Source: SIAJ01 sp035258765
GTDB taxonomy: Bacteria > Planctomycetota > Planctomycetia > Gemmatales > Gemmataceae
Length of the DNA: 11,508 nucleotides
Reading direction: 5' to 3'
Assembly (NCBI GenBank): GCA_035258765.1
Contig: DATFWZ010000040.1
Coordinates: 1 to 11,508, forward strand
The notes below the pieces were generated by a model. It was given only the letters and a program-made list of their open reading frames with translations. It ran no database searches and was not told the origin of the DNA. The position numbers and the translations under genes are program-made. The first letter of the stretch is position 1; every line of letters starts with the position of its first letter. Of this stretch, positions 1 to 6,628 are shown piece after piece.

Positions 1-184
1 GAGGAATTCTGCGCACTTTCCGGGGGTCCAAAACTTGACAGACGCCCAAAAGGATCGAACACTCCGGCCCTTCGGCCGCCCCGCACCGTCGCGTTCTCCC
101 CCACCCGATTGAGCCGCGGCGAATCACCAGCGGCGCGGGCATCCTGCCCGGAACAGGGCAGTGTGTCCGCACTCCCTGGGATCC
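1..184. other. gene-free stretch downstream of secDF
   Basis: No convincing coding region starts or ends here. The stretch follows the secDF stop codon (minus strand) and runs to the window edge. It holds two small GC-rich hairpins: 65-69 paired with 74-78 around a 4-nt loop, and 144-149 paired with 156-161 around a 6-nt loop. A TTGACA at 35-40 has only a poor -10 partner and no plus-strand gene after it, so it is not called as a promoter. Confidence 0.6.
135..170 (-). terminator. candidate stem-loop after secDF
   Basis: Read on the minus strand just past the secDF stop, CTGCCC and GGGCAG form a 6-bp GC stem around a 6-nt loop (144-161). The outer bases GCGG and CCGC can extend it across an internal loop to 135-170. 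No T-run follows, so it is not a canonical intrinsic terminator. It could be a 3'-end stabilising hairpin or a chance fold in GC-rich DNA. Confidence 0.3.
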
Positions 185-3100
185 CTATTCGCGATTCGCT
201 TGTCCGCTCGGCGGGCTTGGGCCCACCTCGCCGATCCCCTTGTGCCGGCCTTCTCCGAAGATCAGGAGCAGCGGGCTAGCGATGTAGATCGACGAGTACG
301 TCCCGACGATCACGCCGATGACCATTACGAAGGCGAACAGGTGAACGCCTTCACCCCCGAACCAGTACAGGACGCCGACGACGAGGAACACCGTCAACGA
401 TGCCAGTACCGTGCGGCTAAGCGTCTGGTTCACGCTGTCGTTGATGATCTGGGCGGTCAGGACCGCGCTCTTGCCCCGGACCTCCTTGATCCGGTCGAAC
501 ACGACAATCGTGTCGTTTACCGAATAACCGACCAAAGTGAGAAGCGCGGCCACGGCCGGCAGGTCGATCTTGAAGTCCTGAAGCCCGAGGAGCCGCCCGA
601 ACGTCGTGTCGTGGATGTAATGACACAGGGCGATCGCACCGAGGGTGAAGCACAGGTCGTGGACCAGGCACAGGACGGCGGCGGCCCCGAACGTCCAGTT
701 GCCGAACCGGAACCACAGGTACAGCAGGATCGCCAGCCAGCTCGCCAGGATGGCGTACAGGGCCCGGCTGCGGGTCTCGGACGCCAGGGTCCCGTCGAAC
801 GTCTCCAGCCGCTCCGGCTGCGGCTTGGCCGCGAACTCCGCCTGGGCCGCGTTGATGATCGAGTCGACCTGTTTCGCCTCGACGAGGTTCTTGATCCCCT
901 CATTGGCATTCTTCAAGATCTTCACCCGCAGCTCGGAGTGCCGGCCCTCGACCCCTTCCCCGACCTCGATGACCTCGAACACGTCCGCGGCCGCGTACTG
1001 GTCACCCATCCGGGCCTGGAACTGCCGCTCCACGAGCGTCTTGACAAAGCTCTTCGACACCGGGTGATTGAACGTGAAAACGTAGTCGTCCCCGTCCTTC
1101 GCCCATTTCGCCTCCGTCTCCAGGAGCATCGTCGACCGATTTTGCTCGTCCCAGAACAGGCGGTTGACGGCGGCCTGAACCAGCTCGGGCTCCCGCTCGG
1201 TGGTCCGGACGGTGAACAGCGGGCTCCTGTCCCCCGACATTGAGGAGGTGAAGATCTGCTCGACGGACCAGTCCGGCAGGACCGACGCCCGCGCCCTGAC
1301 GTTCTCCTCCCGGGTCTCCGACGTCGTCCCCTCCGGGTCGTTGGCCAGGGCGACGATCGTCTTCTGCTGGTCGTCGTATTTGAGCTCGTAGGTGCGCTTG
1401 TTCTTGCCCGTCGGGTCGGCGATCTCGGTCACCGCGATGACTCTCAGGCGCTGGTGCTGGCGATCCTCGGACAACAAGTGCCGCAGAGTGCCGATGTCGG
1501 TCGCGTAGTCCTCCTTGAGCTGGCCGCTGTAGGTCGTCCCGCCGACGAAATCGACGTTCAGCGCATTCTTGCCGCGGTACAGGAACAGGCCCACGCCGAC
1601 CACGGTCAGAAAGGCCGTGGCCGCGAACATGTAGTACCGGATCTTCATGAAATTGATGTTCGGCCGGCTGAACAGCCGGAGCATCCGCAACTTTTTGAGC
1701 CAGTTCCTCGACTGCCAGTAATCGAACATCAGCCGGGTCATGTAGAGCGACGTGAACAGGCTGATGACCAGCCCGACCGTGAGCGACACGCCGAAGCCCT
1801 TGAGCTGGTCGTTGCCGACCGCGTAGAGGACGATGGCCGTGAAGATGCTCGACAGGTGTGTGTCGATGATCGTGGGCAAGGCCCGGTCGTAGCCGTTTCT
1901 CAGGGCGGTCGGCAGGTTCATCCCCCGGTCGCGCTCCTCGCGGACCCGCTCGTAGATGAGCACGTTGGCGTCCACCGCCATGCCGAGCATGAGGACCAGC
2001 CCGGCCAGTCCGGGGAGGGTGAACGTGGCGTTGACCGCCACCATGAACCCGACGGTCAACAGGAGGTTGGCCAAAAGTGCGACGGTCGCGACCATCCCGG
2101 CAAACCGGTAATAGACGATCATGAAGACCAGGACGGCCAGGAAGGACAGGAGCACCGCCGTCGCCCCGCTCTTGATCGTGTCCCTCCCCAGGGTCGGGCC
2201 GATGGTGTTCTCGCTCACCGGCAGCGGCTTGAGGGTGGCCGGCAAGGCCCCGGACCGCAGCAGGGTGACGATCCGCTCGACCTCGGCCCGTTCGAACCGC
2301 CCGTGGATGATGCCGCTGCCCCGGATCGGCTCGTTCAGCGACGGCGACGAGATCAGGTACCCGTCCAGAACGATCCCCAGCTGCCGGACCACCTTGACGC
2401 CCGCACCCCCCGGGGCCTCGGGCTGGTTGTTGTACGTCACCTGGTAGAACTTCTCCGCCCCCCGGCTGTTGAAGTCGAACTTGACCGCCGGGGCCCCGCT
2501 GTTGTCCTGCCCGACTGCGGCGTGGATGGTCACGTCCCCGCCCACCTGCACCCGGTTCTTCTCCGACACCCGCGACAGGGCGAAGTAGTCGAACTGCTTG
2601 GCCTCGCTCTCCTTCGGGTTCTTCTCGTTCTGCGACCCGCGGCTGTAGTAGATCGTCGCCATCCGGCCGTTCTCGGCCGGGCTCTCCACCACCTCGACCT
2701 CGTTATTCGCCCGGGCCCGGGCCAGCCGCAGGTACAGCGGCCCGCGCTCAGCCTCCGCGATGAAGGTGCTGATCTTGTGGTCGGCCCGCGACTGCTTGCC
2801 CAACTCGACCCACTCGTACCGCACCTCCTCCCCCTTGTACAGGAACGGCCCCTTGTCCGGCGGGAACGGCGGCGGCAGCCCGGCCTTGGCCGCCCGCTCC
2901 AGCTCCTTCGCCTCCTCCCCGCCCGAGTTGTCCTTGGCCTTCTTGAAGTACTCCCGGGCGGCGTCCAGGGCGTCCCGGTCCCCCTCGTCCATGTCATTGG
3001 CCAGGATGCGGAACTCCAGGCTGCCGACCTCGCGGATCAGCCCCTTGATGTGCTCCACCTCCCCCTCGTTGATCCGCCCCTTCGACCCGGCCTGCGACCC

Positions 3101-3430
3101 GTACGGCAGGATCAGCTCGACGCGCGTGTCGCCGAGCGGCCGGATGATCACCCCGTACTGCTCGGCCGGGTCGATGCGGCGCTTGAGCGAGTCGGCCAGG
3201 GCGGTGTCGGCCTTGGCCCGCCCGCGCGGGCCGGCGTCGGCCCCGCGGCTGTGCTTCGACAGCTCTTGGTCCACCTCGTAGACGAGAATGGTCCCGCCGC
3301 GCAAGTCGATGCCGAGCTTGAACCCGCTGTAGTTGTCGGGGTCGCGCAGGTACGCCCGGACGATGAGGAAGGCCGCGAGCAGGGTCGGGACCAGGCAGAT
3401 GACGGCCCGGGACAGGAAGGTACGCTTCAT
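185..3430 (-). CDS. secDF: protein translocase subunit SecDF (SecD-SecF fusion)
   Basis: This is an inner-membrane RND-type accessory subunit of the Sec translocon; the family uses proton flow to pull secreted proteins outward. The SecD half spans about residues 1-575. It has TM1 (6-26), the LGIDLRGG motif (39-46), a large periplasmic P1 domain, and GMAVDANVLIYERVREE (483-499) with D487 at the position of the essential E. coli SecD D519. The SecF half begins near 595, with NVDFVGG (625-631), GYSVNDTIVVFDRIKE (968-983) and LSRT (1004-1007). D973 and R1006 match E. coli SecF D213 and R247. Twelve membrane segments can be counted. The fusion resembles the Bacillus SecDF arrangement. The SecF periplasmic loop (about 619-886) is much longer than the roughly 100 residues of E. 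coli SecF. The ATG start is preceded by AGGTGA a few bases upstream. It lies 69 bp after yajC and probably shares its transcript. Identity is secure. Confidence 0.97.
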   Translation of the reverse strand: MKRTFLSRAVICLVPTLLAAFLIVRAYLRDPDNYSGFKLGIDLRGGTILVYEVDQELSKHSRGADAGPRGRAKADTALADSLKRRIDPAEQYGVIIRPLGDTRVELILPYGSQAGSKGRINEGEVEHIKGLIREVGSLEFRILANDMDEGDRDALDAAREYFKKAKDNSGGEEAKELERAAKAGLPPPFPPDKGPFLYKGEEVRYEWVELGKQSRADHKISTFIAEAERGPLYLRLARARANNEVEVVESPAENGRMATIYYSRGSQNEKNPKESEAKQFDYFALSRVSEKNRVQVGGDVTIHAAVGQDNSGAPAVKFDFNSRGAEKFYQVTYNNQPEAPGGAGVKVVRQLGIVLDGYLISSPSLNEPIRGSGIIHGRFERAEVERIVTLLRSGALPATLKPLPVSENTIGPTLGRDTIKSGATAVLLSFLAVLVFMIVYYRFAGMVATVALLANLLLTVGFMVAVNATFTLPGLAGLVLMLGMAVDANVLIYERVREERDRGMNLPTALRNGYDRALPTIIDTHLSSIFTAIVLYAVGNDQLKGFGVSLTVGLVISLFTSLYMTRLMFDYWQSRNWLKKLRMLRLFSRPNINFMKIRYYMFAATAFLTVVGVGLFLYRGKNALNVDFVGGTTYSGQLKEDYATDIGTLRHLLSEDRQHQRLRVIAVTEIADPTGKNKRTYELKYDDQQKTIVALANDPEGTTSETREENVRARASVLPDWSVEQIFTSSMSGDRSPLFTVRTTEREPELVQAAVNRLFWDEQNRSTMLLETEAKWAKDGDDYVFTFNHPVSKSFVKTLVERQFQARMGDQYAAADVFEVIEVGEGVEGRHSELRVKILKNANEGIKNLVEAKQVDSIINAAQAEFAAKPQPERLETFDGTLASETRSRALYAILASWLAILLYLWFRFGNWTFGAAAVLCLVHDLCFTLGAIALCHYIHDTTFGRLLGLQDFKIDLPAVAALLTLVGYSVNDTIVVFDRIKEVRGKSAVLTAQIINDSVNQTLSRTVLASLTVFLVVGVLYWFGGEGVHLFAFVMVIGVIVGTYSSIYIASPLLLIFGEGRHKGIGEVGPSPPSGQANRE

Positions 3431-3450
3431 GGCTCACCTGGGTCGAACCG

Positions 3451-3469
3451 CCCGGCGCTCCCCGCCGGG
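3451..3469 (-). other. hairpin in the yajC-secDF gap
   Basis: CCCGGCG (3451-3457) and CGCCGGG (3463-3469) form a perfect 7-bp GC stem with a 5-nt loop in the 69-bp gap between yajC and secDF. It ends about 20 bp upstream of the secDF ATG, outside the apparent ribosome-binding site (3434-3439). No T-run follows on the minus strand. It might be an mRNA processing or stability element, or an attenuating fold; chance in GC-rich DNA is also possible. Confidence 0.35.
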
Positions 3470-3499
3470 GGTTACCTACGCCGCCGCCGGCGGGATCGA

Positions 3500-3859
3500 C
3501 TACGGGGTCTTGGCTTCGCCGACGGTGTGGTCGCCCGTCGTGATCTTGATGATCGAGCTCTTGAGGACGCGGACGCGCGTGTTGCTCGTGTCGTCCGTCT
3601 TCAACGTCACCTCGTCCTCGGCCTCCTTGATCGCCACGACGACTCCGAGGATGCCCCCGGAGGTGACCACCTTGTCGTTCTTCTTCAAGGCCGTGAGTGC
3701 CTTCTGAAGCTCCCTCCGCTGCCGGTTCTGAGCCCGGAAGAACAAGATCATCATCAGGCCGAACCCGATGATCCCGACGTAGATGACGATCCCCGGCGGC
3801 CCCTGCTGGGGGGCCGGATCTTGCGCGAGCAGAGGAAACCAGGGGGGCATCACCGACAT
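3500..3859 (-). CDS. yajC: preprotein translocase subunit YajC
   Basis: This is a small single-span membrane protein that associates with SecDF at the Sec translocon. A short N-terminal tail is followed by one hydrophobic helix (about 23-41). Then comes the basic, amphipathic FRAQNRQRRELQKALTALKK segment and the family signature NDKVVTSGGILGVV (61-74), equivalent to the KGDxVxTxGGxxGxV pattern of E. coli YajC. A beta-rich tail ends in a polar stretch. The length (119 aa) is normal for the family. Two nearby ATGs, at 3859 and 3850, could each be the start, and neither has a strong Shine-Dalgarno sequence. It lies 36 bp after tgt and 69 bp before secDF, the classic tgt-yajC-secD-secF order, so co-transcription is likely. 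Confidence 0.95.
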   Translation of the reverse strand: MSVMPPWFPLLAQDPAPQQGPPGIVIYVGIIGFGLMMILFFRAQNRQRRELQKALTALKKNDKVVTSGGILGVVVAIKEAEDEVTLKTDDTSNTRVRVLKSSIIKITTGDHTVGEAKTP

Positions 3860-3895
3860 CCGGGGCGAGTTCGCCGAATCGTGAAGGTGTATGTT

Positions 3896-5005
3896 CTACG
3901 CTGGTCGCGCCCAGCGGGCAAGGCGAGCGGCCGCGAACGACGCGAACCGCCGCTCCTCGATCGCCCGCCGGGCTTCGGCCATCAGCCGGAGGTAGAACGC
4001 GACGTTGTGCAGGCTCAACAAAGTCGGCCCGAGCATCTCGTCCGCCTGGAACAGGTGGTGCAAGTACGCCCGGCTGAAGGTCATACACGCATAGCAAGGG
4101 CAACCGGACTCCACCGGGGCGGAATCTCGCCGGTGGCAGGCGTTCCGCAGCCGGATGGGGCCGTCAGCGGTGAACGCCGAGGCGTTGCGGCCGTTCCGCG
4201 TCGGCAAGACGCAGTCGAACATGTCGATCCCGGCGGCGACGGCGGCGAGCAGGTCCTCGGGTCGGCCGACGCCCATGAGGTATCGCGGTTTGTCGGGCGG
4301 CAACAGGTCGGCAACGGCCGGAAGGCTCGCCTGCATCGCATCCGCGGACTCGCCGACGCTGAACCCGCCCAGGGCGTATCCCGGAAAATCCATTGCGACA
4401 AGGGCTTGCGCACACTCGCGGCGCCAGTCCAACCGCGTGCCGCCCTGGACGATGGCGAAGAGTGCCTGATCGCGGCGCGTGTGGGCAGTCCGGCACCGCT
4501 CGGCCCAGAGGATCGTCCGGCGAATCGCCTCGCGCATGACCGGCTCGAGGGCGTCGGACGGCGGGCATTCGTCCAGCACCATCGCGATGTCGGAACCGAG
4601 GTTCTCCTGAACACCGACGGCCCGCTCGGGGGTCAGGTCGAGCAAGGTCCCGTCGATGTGTGACCGGAAGGCGACCCCGGAGTCGGTGACCTTGCGAATC
4701 TGGGCAAGGCTGAAGACCTGGAACCCGCCGGAGTCGGTCAGGATCGGGCCGTCCCAGGCCATGAAGCGGTGCAAACCGCCGAGTTCGGCAATGAGATCGT
4801 CGCCGGGACGCAGGGCGAGGTGGTAGGTGTTTCCGAGAATGATCTGGGCGCCGGTCGCCTTGACTTGTTCCGGGGTGAGTCCCTTGACCGTGGCCTGGGT
4901 CCCGACCGGCATGAATACCGGCGTCTCGACCGGGCCGTGCGGTGTGTTGAGGCGGCCGCGGCGGGCCGGGCCGTCCGTCGCTAATAGCGAGAATGAAAGG
5001 GCCAT
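3896..5005 (-). CDS. tgt: queuine tRNA-ribosyltransferase (tRNA-guanine transglycosylase)
   Basis: Bacterial Tgt exchanges guanine-34 for preQ1 in the anticodons of the GUN-reading tRNAs (Asp, Asn, His, Tyr), a step of queuosine synthesis in the cytoplasm. From the ATG at 5005 the protein is 369 aa, close to the 375 of E. coli. Visible motifs are ILGNTYHLALRPG (56-68), TDSGGFQVFSL (90-100) with the catalytic D91, ALGGFSVGES (211-220), and GIDMFDCVLPTRNGR (259-273) with D264 at the position of the E. coli nucleophile. The zinc site is C302, C304, C307 and H333. A longer in-frame start at 5062 would be encoded by the heptamer inverted repeat and has no homology, so the 5005 start is preferred even though its ribosome-binding site is weak. 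yajC follows after 36 bp. Function is secure. Confidence 0.96.
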   Translation of the reverse strand: MALSFSLLATDGPARRGRLNTPHGPVETPVFMPVGTQATVKGLTPEQVKATGAQIILGNTYHLALRPGDDLIAELGGLHRFMAWDGPILTDSGGFQVFSLAQIRKVTDSGVAFRSHIDGTLLDLTPERAVGVQENLGSDIAMVLDECPPSDALEPVMREAIRRTILWAERCRTAHTRRDQALFAIVQGGTRLDWRRECAQALVAMDFPGYALGGFSVGESADAMQASLPAVADLLPPDKPRYLMGVGRPEDLLAAVAAGIDMFDCVLPTRNGRNASAFTADGPIRLRNACHRRDSAPVESGCPCYACMTFSRAYLHHLFQADEMLGPTLLSLHNVAFYLRLMAEARRAIEERRFASFAAARLARWARPA

Positions 5006-5011
5006 GCGAGG

Positions 5012-5081
5012 GGCAAGTGACGAGTGACGAGTAACCAGTGACGAGTCAAGGACACTCGTCACTCCTCACTCGTCACTTGCC
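5012..5081. repeat. heptamer (GTGACGA) inverted repeat between genes
   Basis: The left arm (5012-5046) is built from units of GTGACGA: two perfect, one degenerate (GTAACCA), then one perfect. The right arm (5054-5081) contains the same heptamers inverted (TCGTCAC, with one TCCTCAC). A 7-nt spacer, CAAGGAC, separates them. After allowing one 7-nt unit to loop out of the left arm, the arms pair almost perfectly, GGCAAGTGACGAGTGA against its complement. The element fills nearly all of the 78-bp gap between the TPR/alpha-CTD gene and tgt. It is reminiscent of the short tandem heptanucleotide repeats known from cyanobacteria; a role in mRNA processing or as a repetitive element is inference. Confidence 0.85.
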
Positions 5082-5083
5082 AC

Positions 5084-6415
5084 TCAATCGCCGCGAAGTT
5101 TCAGGCCAAGCGCCCCGAGCTTCTCCTTGACTTCGTTCAACGAGGTGACGCCGAAGTTCTTGGCTTCCATCAACTCGTCGCCGCTCCGGGCGATCAGCTC
5201 GCCGATCGTCGTGATGTTCAGCCGGTTCATGCACTTGCGGGCCCGGACGGACAGGTTCAGCTCGGTCACCGGGCGGTTGAGGACCGCCTGCTCCTCGGGC
5301 GAGAGCGACGCGGGCGGGCGGTAGCGCTGTTCGTACTGCGCCCCCTGCTCCAGCGACTGTCCGATCCGGAGCCCCTTGGCTGACATGATGGCCCGGATCT
5401 CCTCGAGGGAGGTCTCACCAAAGTTCTTGCTCGCCAGCAGGCTGGCCTCGGTGACGCGGGTCAGGTCGCCGAGGGTGCGGATGCCCATCTTTTTCAGGCA
5501 GTTGCGGCTGCGTACGGATAGCTCGAAGTCGGTGACTGGGATCTCCATTACCTGCCGGAAGGCGTTGTTCGTCTGCTCCTCGTCCGGGTTGTAGTACTGG
5601 GTCATCGACGCCTGGGCGTCCTTGAGGAAGAGGCGAGCCCGGTCGTCATTCGGGTCGGCCTTCAACAGCCGGGAGTAGCAGTCGGCGGCCTTGTCGAACT
5701 TCTCGTTGTCCTCGTAGAGGACGCCGAGGTTGTTCAGGACGCCCTTGTTGACCGGCGGGTACTTCAGGCACCGCTCGTAATAGCCGATGGCCTCGTCGTC
5801 GTTACCGGCCAGGTCGTTGAGGTAGCCCAGTTGGAACAACGCCCCGGTGTGCCCGGGTTCCAGCTCAACGGCCTTTTCCAGGGCCTGGATGCTCTTGACC
5901 CGGTCCCCCTCAGCCTGGGCGATGCCGGCCAGCTGGAAGTGGAACTCGGAGCTGTATTTGCTGAGGTCCTCGAGCTTGTGCAGGATCGACTTGGCGTGCG
6001 CCAGGTCGCCCTTGTGGCGGTGGATGCCGGCCCGTTGAAGCTGGACCTGCGGTGCTGAGTACCCGGCCTTCTCGGCCTTGTCGAACGCCCTGAGGGCCTC
6101 CTCGTACTGCTCGCGGTTGGACAAGGCCCGGCCGAGGTAGTAGTACCCGAGGGGGACGTCCACTTGCTTGAGGTGCTCCGCGGCCTGAGCCATGTGGCCG
6201 AGGAAGTAGTTGGTGATTCCCAGCTTGAGGTGAAGCTTCTTCGCCAGGGTGGGCGGCGCGCTTTCGAGCCGCTTGCGCAGCGTGTCGTTGACCTCCCGGA
6301 GTGACTTGAACTGATTAGCCCCCTGGGCCAGCCCCTCGCGGAGCTTCTGGATTGTACCCGCGTCACAGTCTTCCCGCTCGACCAGCAATGCCTTCAGATC
6401 AATGACCTGATCCAC
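5084..6415 (-). CDS. TPR protein with two RNA polymerase alpha C-terminal-like domains
   Basis: The N-terminal part (about 57-260) is a string of tetratricopeptide repeats, clearest at 90-121, 157-190, 191-224 and 225-258, which normally bind protein partners. The C-terminal part holds two copies of the helix-hairpin-helix fold of the RNA polymerase alpha C-terminal domain (alpha-CTD), at about 292-354 and 382-441. Copy 1 reads LSVRSRNCLKK then NFGETSLEEI, very close to E. coli LTVRSANCLKA and NLGKKSLTEI. The DNA-contact residues R265, N268, C269, G296, S299 and E302 match R302, N305, C306, G333, S336 and E339; K298 is T335. Copy 2 keeps R391, C395, G422, S425 and E428, but N268 becomes K394 and K298 becomes T424. 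It lacks the alpha N-terminal assembly domain, so it is not RpoA. The start is GTG at 6415, with GAGGGGG 7 bp upstream. Its function is not established; a cytoplasmic nucleoid- or RNA polymerase-associated role is inference. Confidence 0.9.
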   Translation of the reverse strand: MDQVIDLKALLVEREDCDAGTIQKLREGLAQGANQFKSLREVNDTLRKRLESAPPTLAKKLHLKLGITNYFLGHMAQAAEHLKQVDVPLGYYYLGRALSNREQYEEALRAFDKAEKAGYSAPQVQLQRAGIHRHKGDLAHAKSILHKLEDLSKYSSEFHFQLAGIAQAEGDRVKSIQALEKAVELEPGHTGALFQLGYLNDLAGNDDEAIGYYERCLKYPPVNKGVLNNLGVLYEDNEKFDKAADCYSRLLKADPNDDRARLFLKDAQASMTQYYNPDEEQTNNAFRQVMEIPVTDFELSVRSRNCLKKMGIRTLGDLTRVTEASLLASKNFGETSLEEIRAIMSAKGLRIGQSLEQGAQYEQRYRPPASLSPEEQAVLNRPVTELNLSVRARKCMNRLNITTIGELIARSGDELMEAKNFGVTSLNEVKEKLGALGLKLRGD

Positions 6416-6474
6416 GGATGAGCCCCCTCGGACCGATGGGTGATCGGATCGACGAACATTGGAGTGAATGGGTG

Positions 6475-6504
6475 ATGATAATGAATTAGTAGGAATTGTG
6501 GCAA
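6475..6504 (-). promoter_or_regulatory. candidate sigma-70-type promoter of the TPR/alpha-CTD gene
   Basis: On the minus strand TTGCCA (6499-6504) is followed, 18 bp later, by TATCAT (6475-6480), which matches the -10 consensus at five of six positions. The stretch is conspicuously AT-rich for this genome. It lies after the upstream gene's terminator and about 60 bp before the GTG start, so its position fits. Not experimentally supported. Confidence 0.5.
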
Positions 6505-6539
6505 GGGGAGGGTTGCGGCCGGTGGTCGCGGCGGAAATG

Positions 6540-6597
6540 AAAAAGCCGCGCGGCCCACAACCGCCCGAATCCCTTCGGGTAAGGCGGGGCCGCGCGG
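6540..6597 (-). terminator. intrinsic terminator of the HTH/receiver gene
   Basis: On the minus strand an 11-bp perfect GC stem (6587-6597 paired with 6546-6556, CCGCGCGGCCC and its complement) encloses a second small hairpin (CCCGAA/TTCGGG, 6564-6579). It is followed directly by C and a run of five T (plus-strand A at 6540-6544). It begins 32 bp past the stop codon of the HTH/receiver gene, a textbook Rho-independent terminator that insulates the TPR/alpha-CTD gene downstream. Confidence 0.88.
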
Positions 6598-6628
6598 CGG
6601 GTACTCGTGGGGAGTGCCTGGGATCAGG

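Noticed and set aside
35..63. TTGACA at 35-40 with AACACT at 58-63 as a plus-strand promoter
   Set aside because: The -10 matches only half of the consensus and the next plus-strand real gene is nearly 8 kb away.
161..1243. A 360-codon plus-strand open frame opposite the end of secDF
   Set aside because: It is the antisense shadow of the conserved SecF coding sequence, with no recognisable domain.
1454..4663. A 1069-codon open frame on the plus strand, opposite secDF, yajC and tgt
   Set aside because: It is antisense to three securely identified genes, its translation is an Arg/Pro/Asp/Val/Gln-rich sequence without domains, and long antisense frames are expected where GC-rich codon use removes stop codons.
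5003..5062. A longer tgt start at 5062
   Set aside because: The 19 extra residues are encoded by the heptamer inverted repeat and have no counterpart in Tgt, and the catalytic and zinc residues fall on E. coli-like numbers when counted from 5005.
5084..6415. The gene as the RNA polymerase alpha subunit (rpoA)
   Set aside because: It lacks the alpha N-terminal dimerisation/assembly domain, has TPRs in its place and carries two CTD-like units; it also lies outside any ribosomal protein operon.
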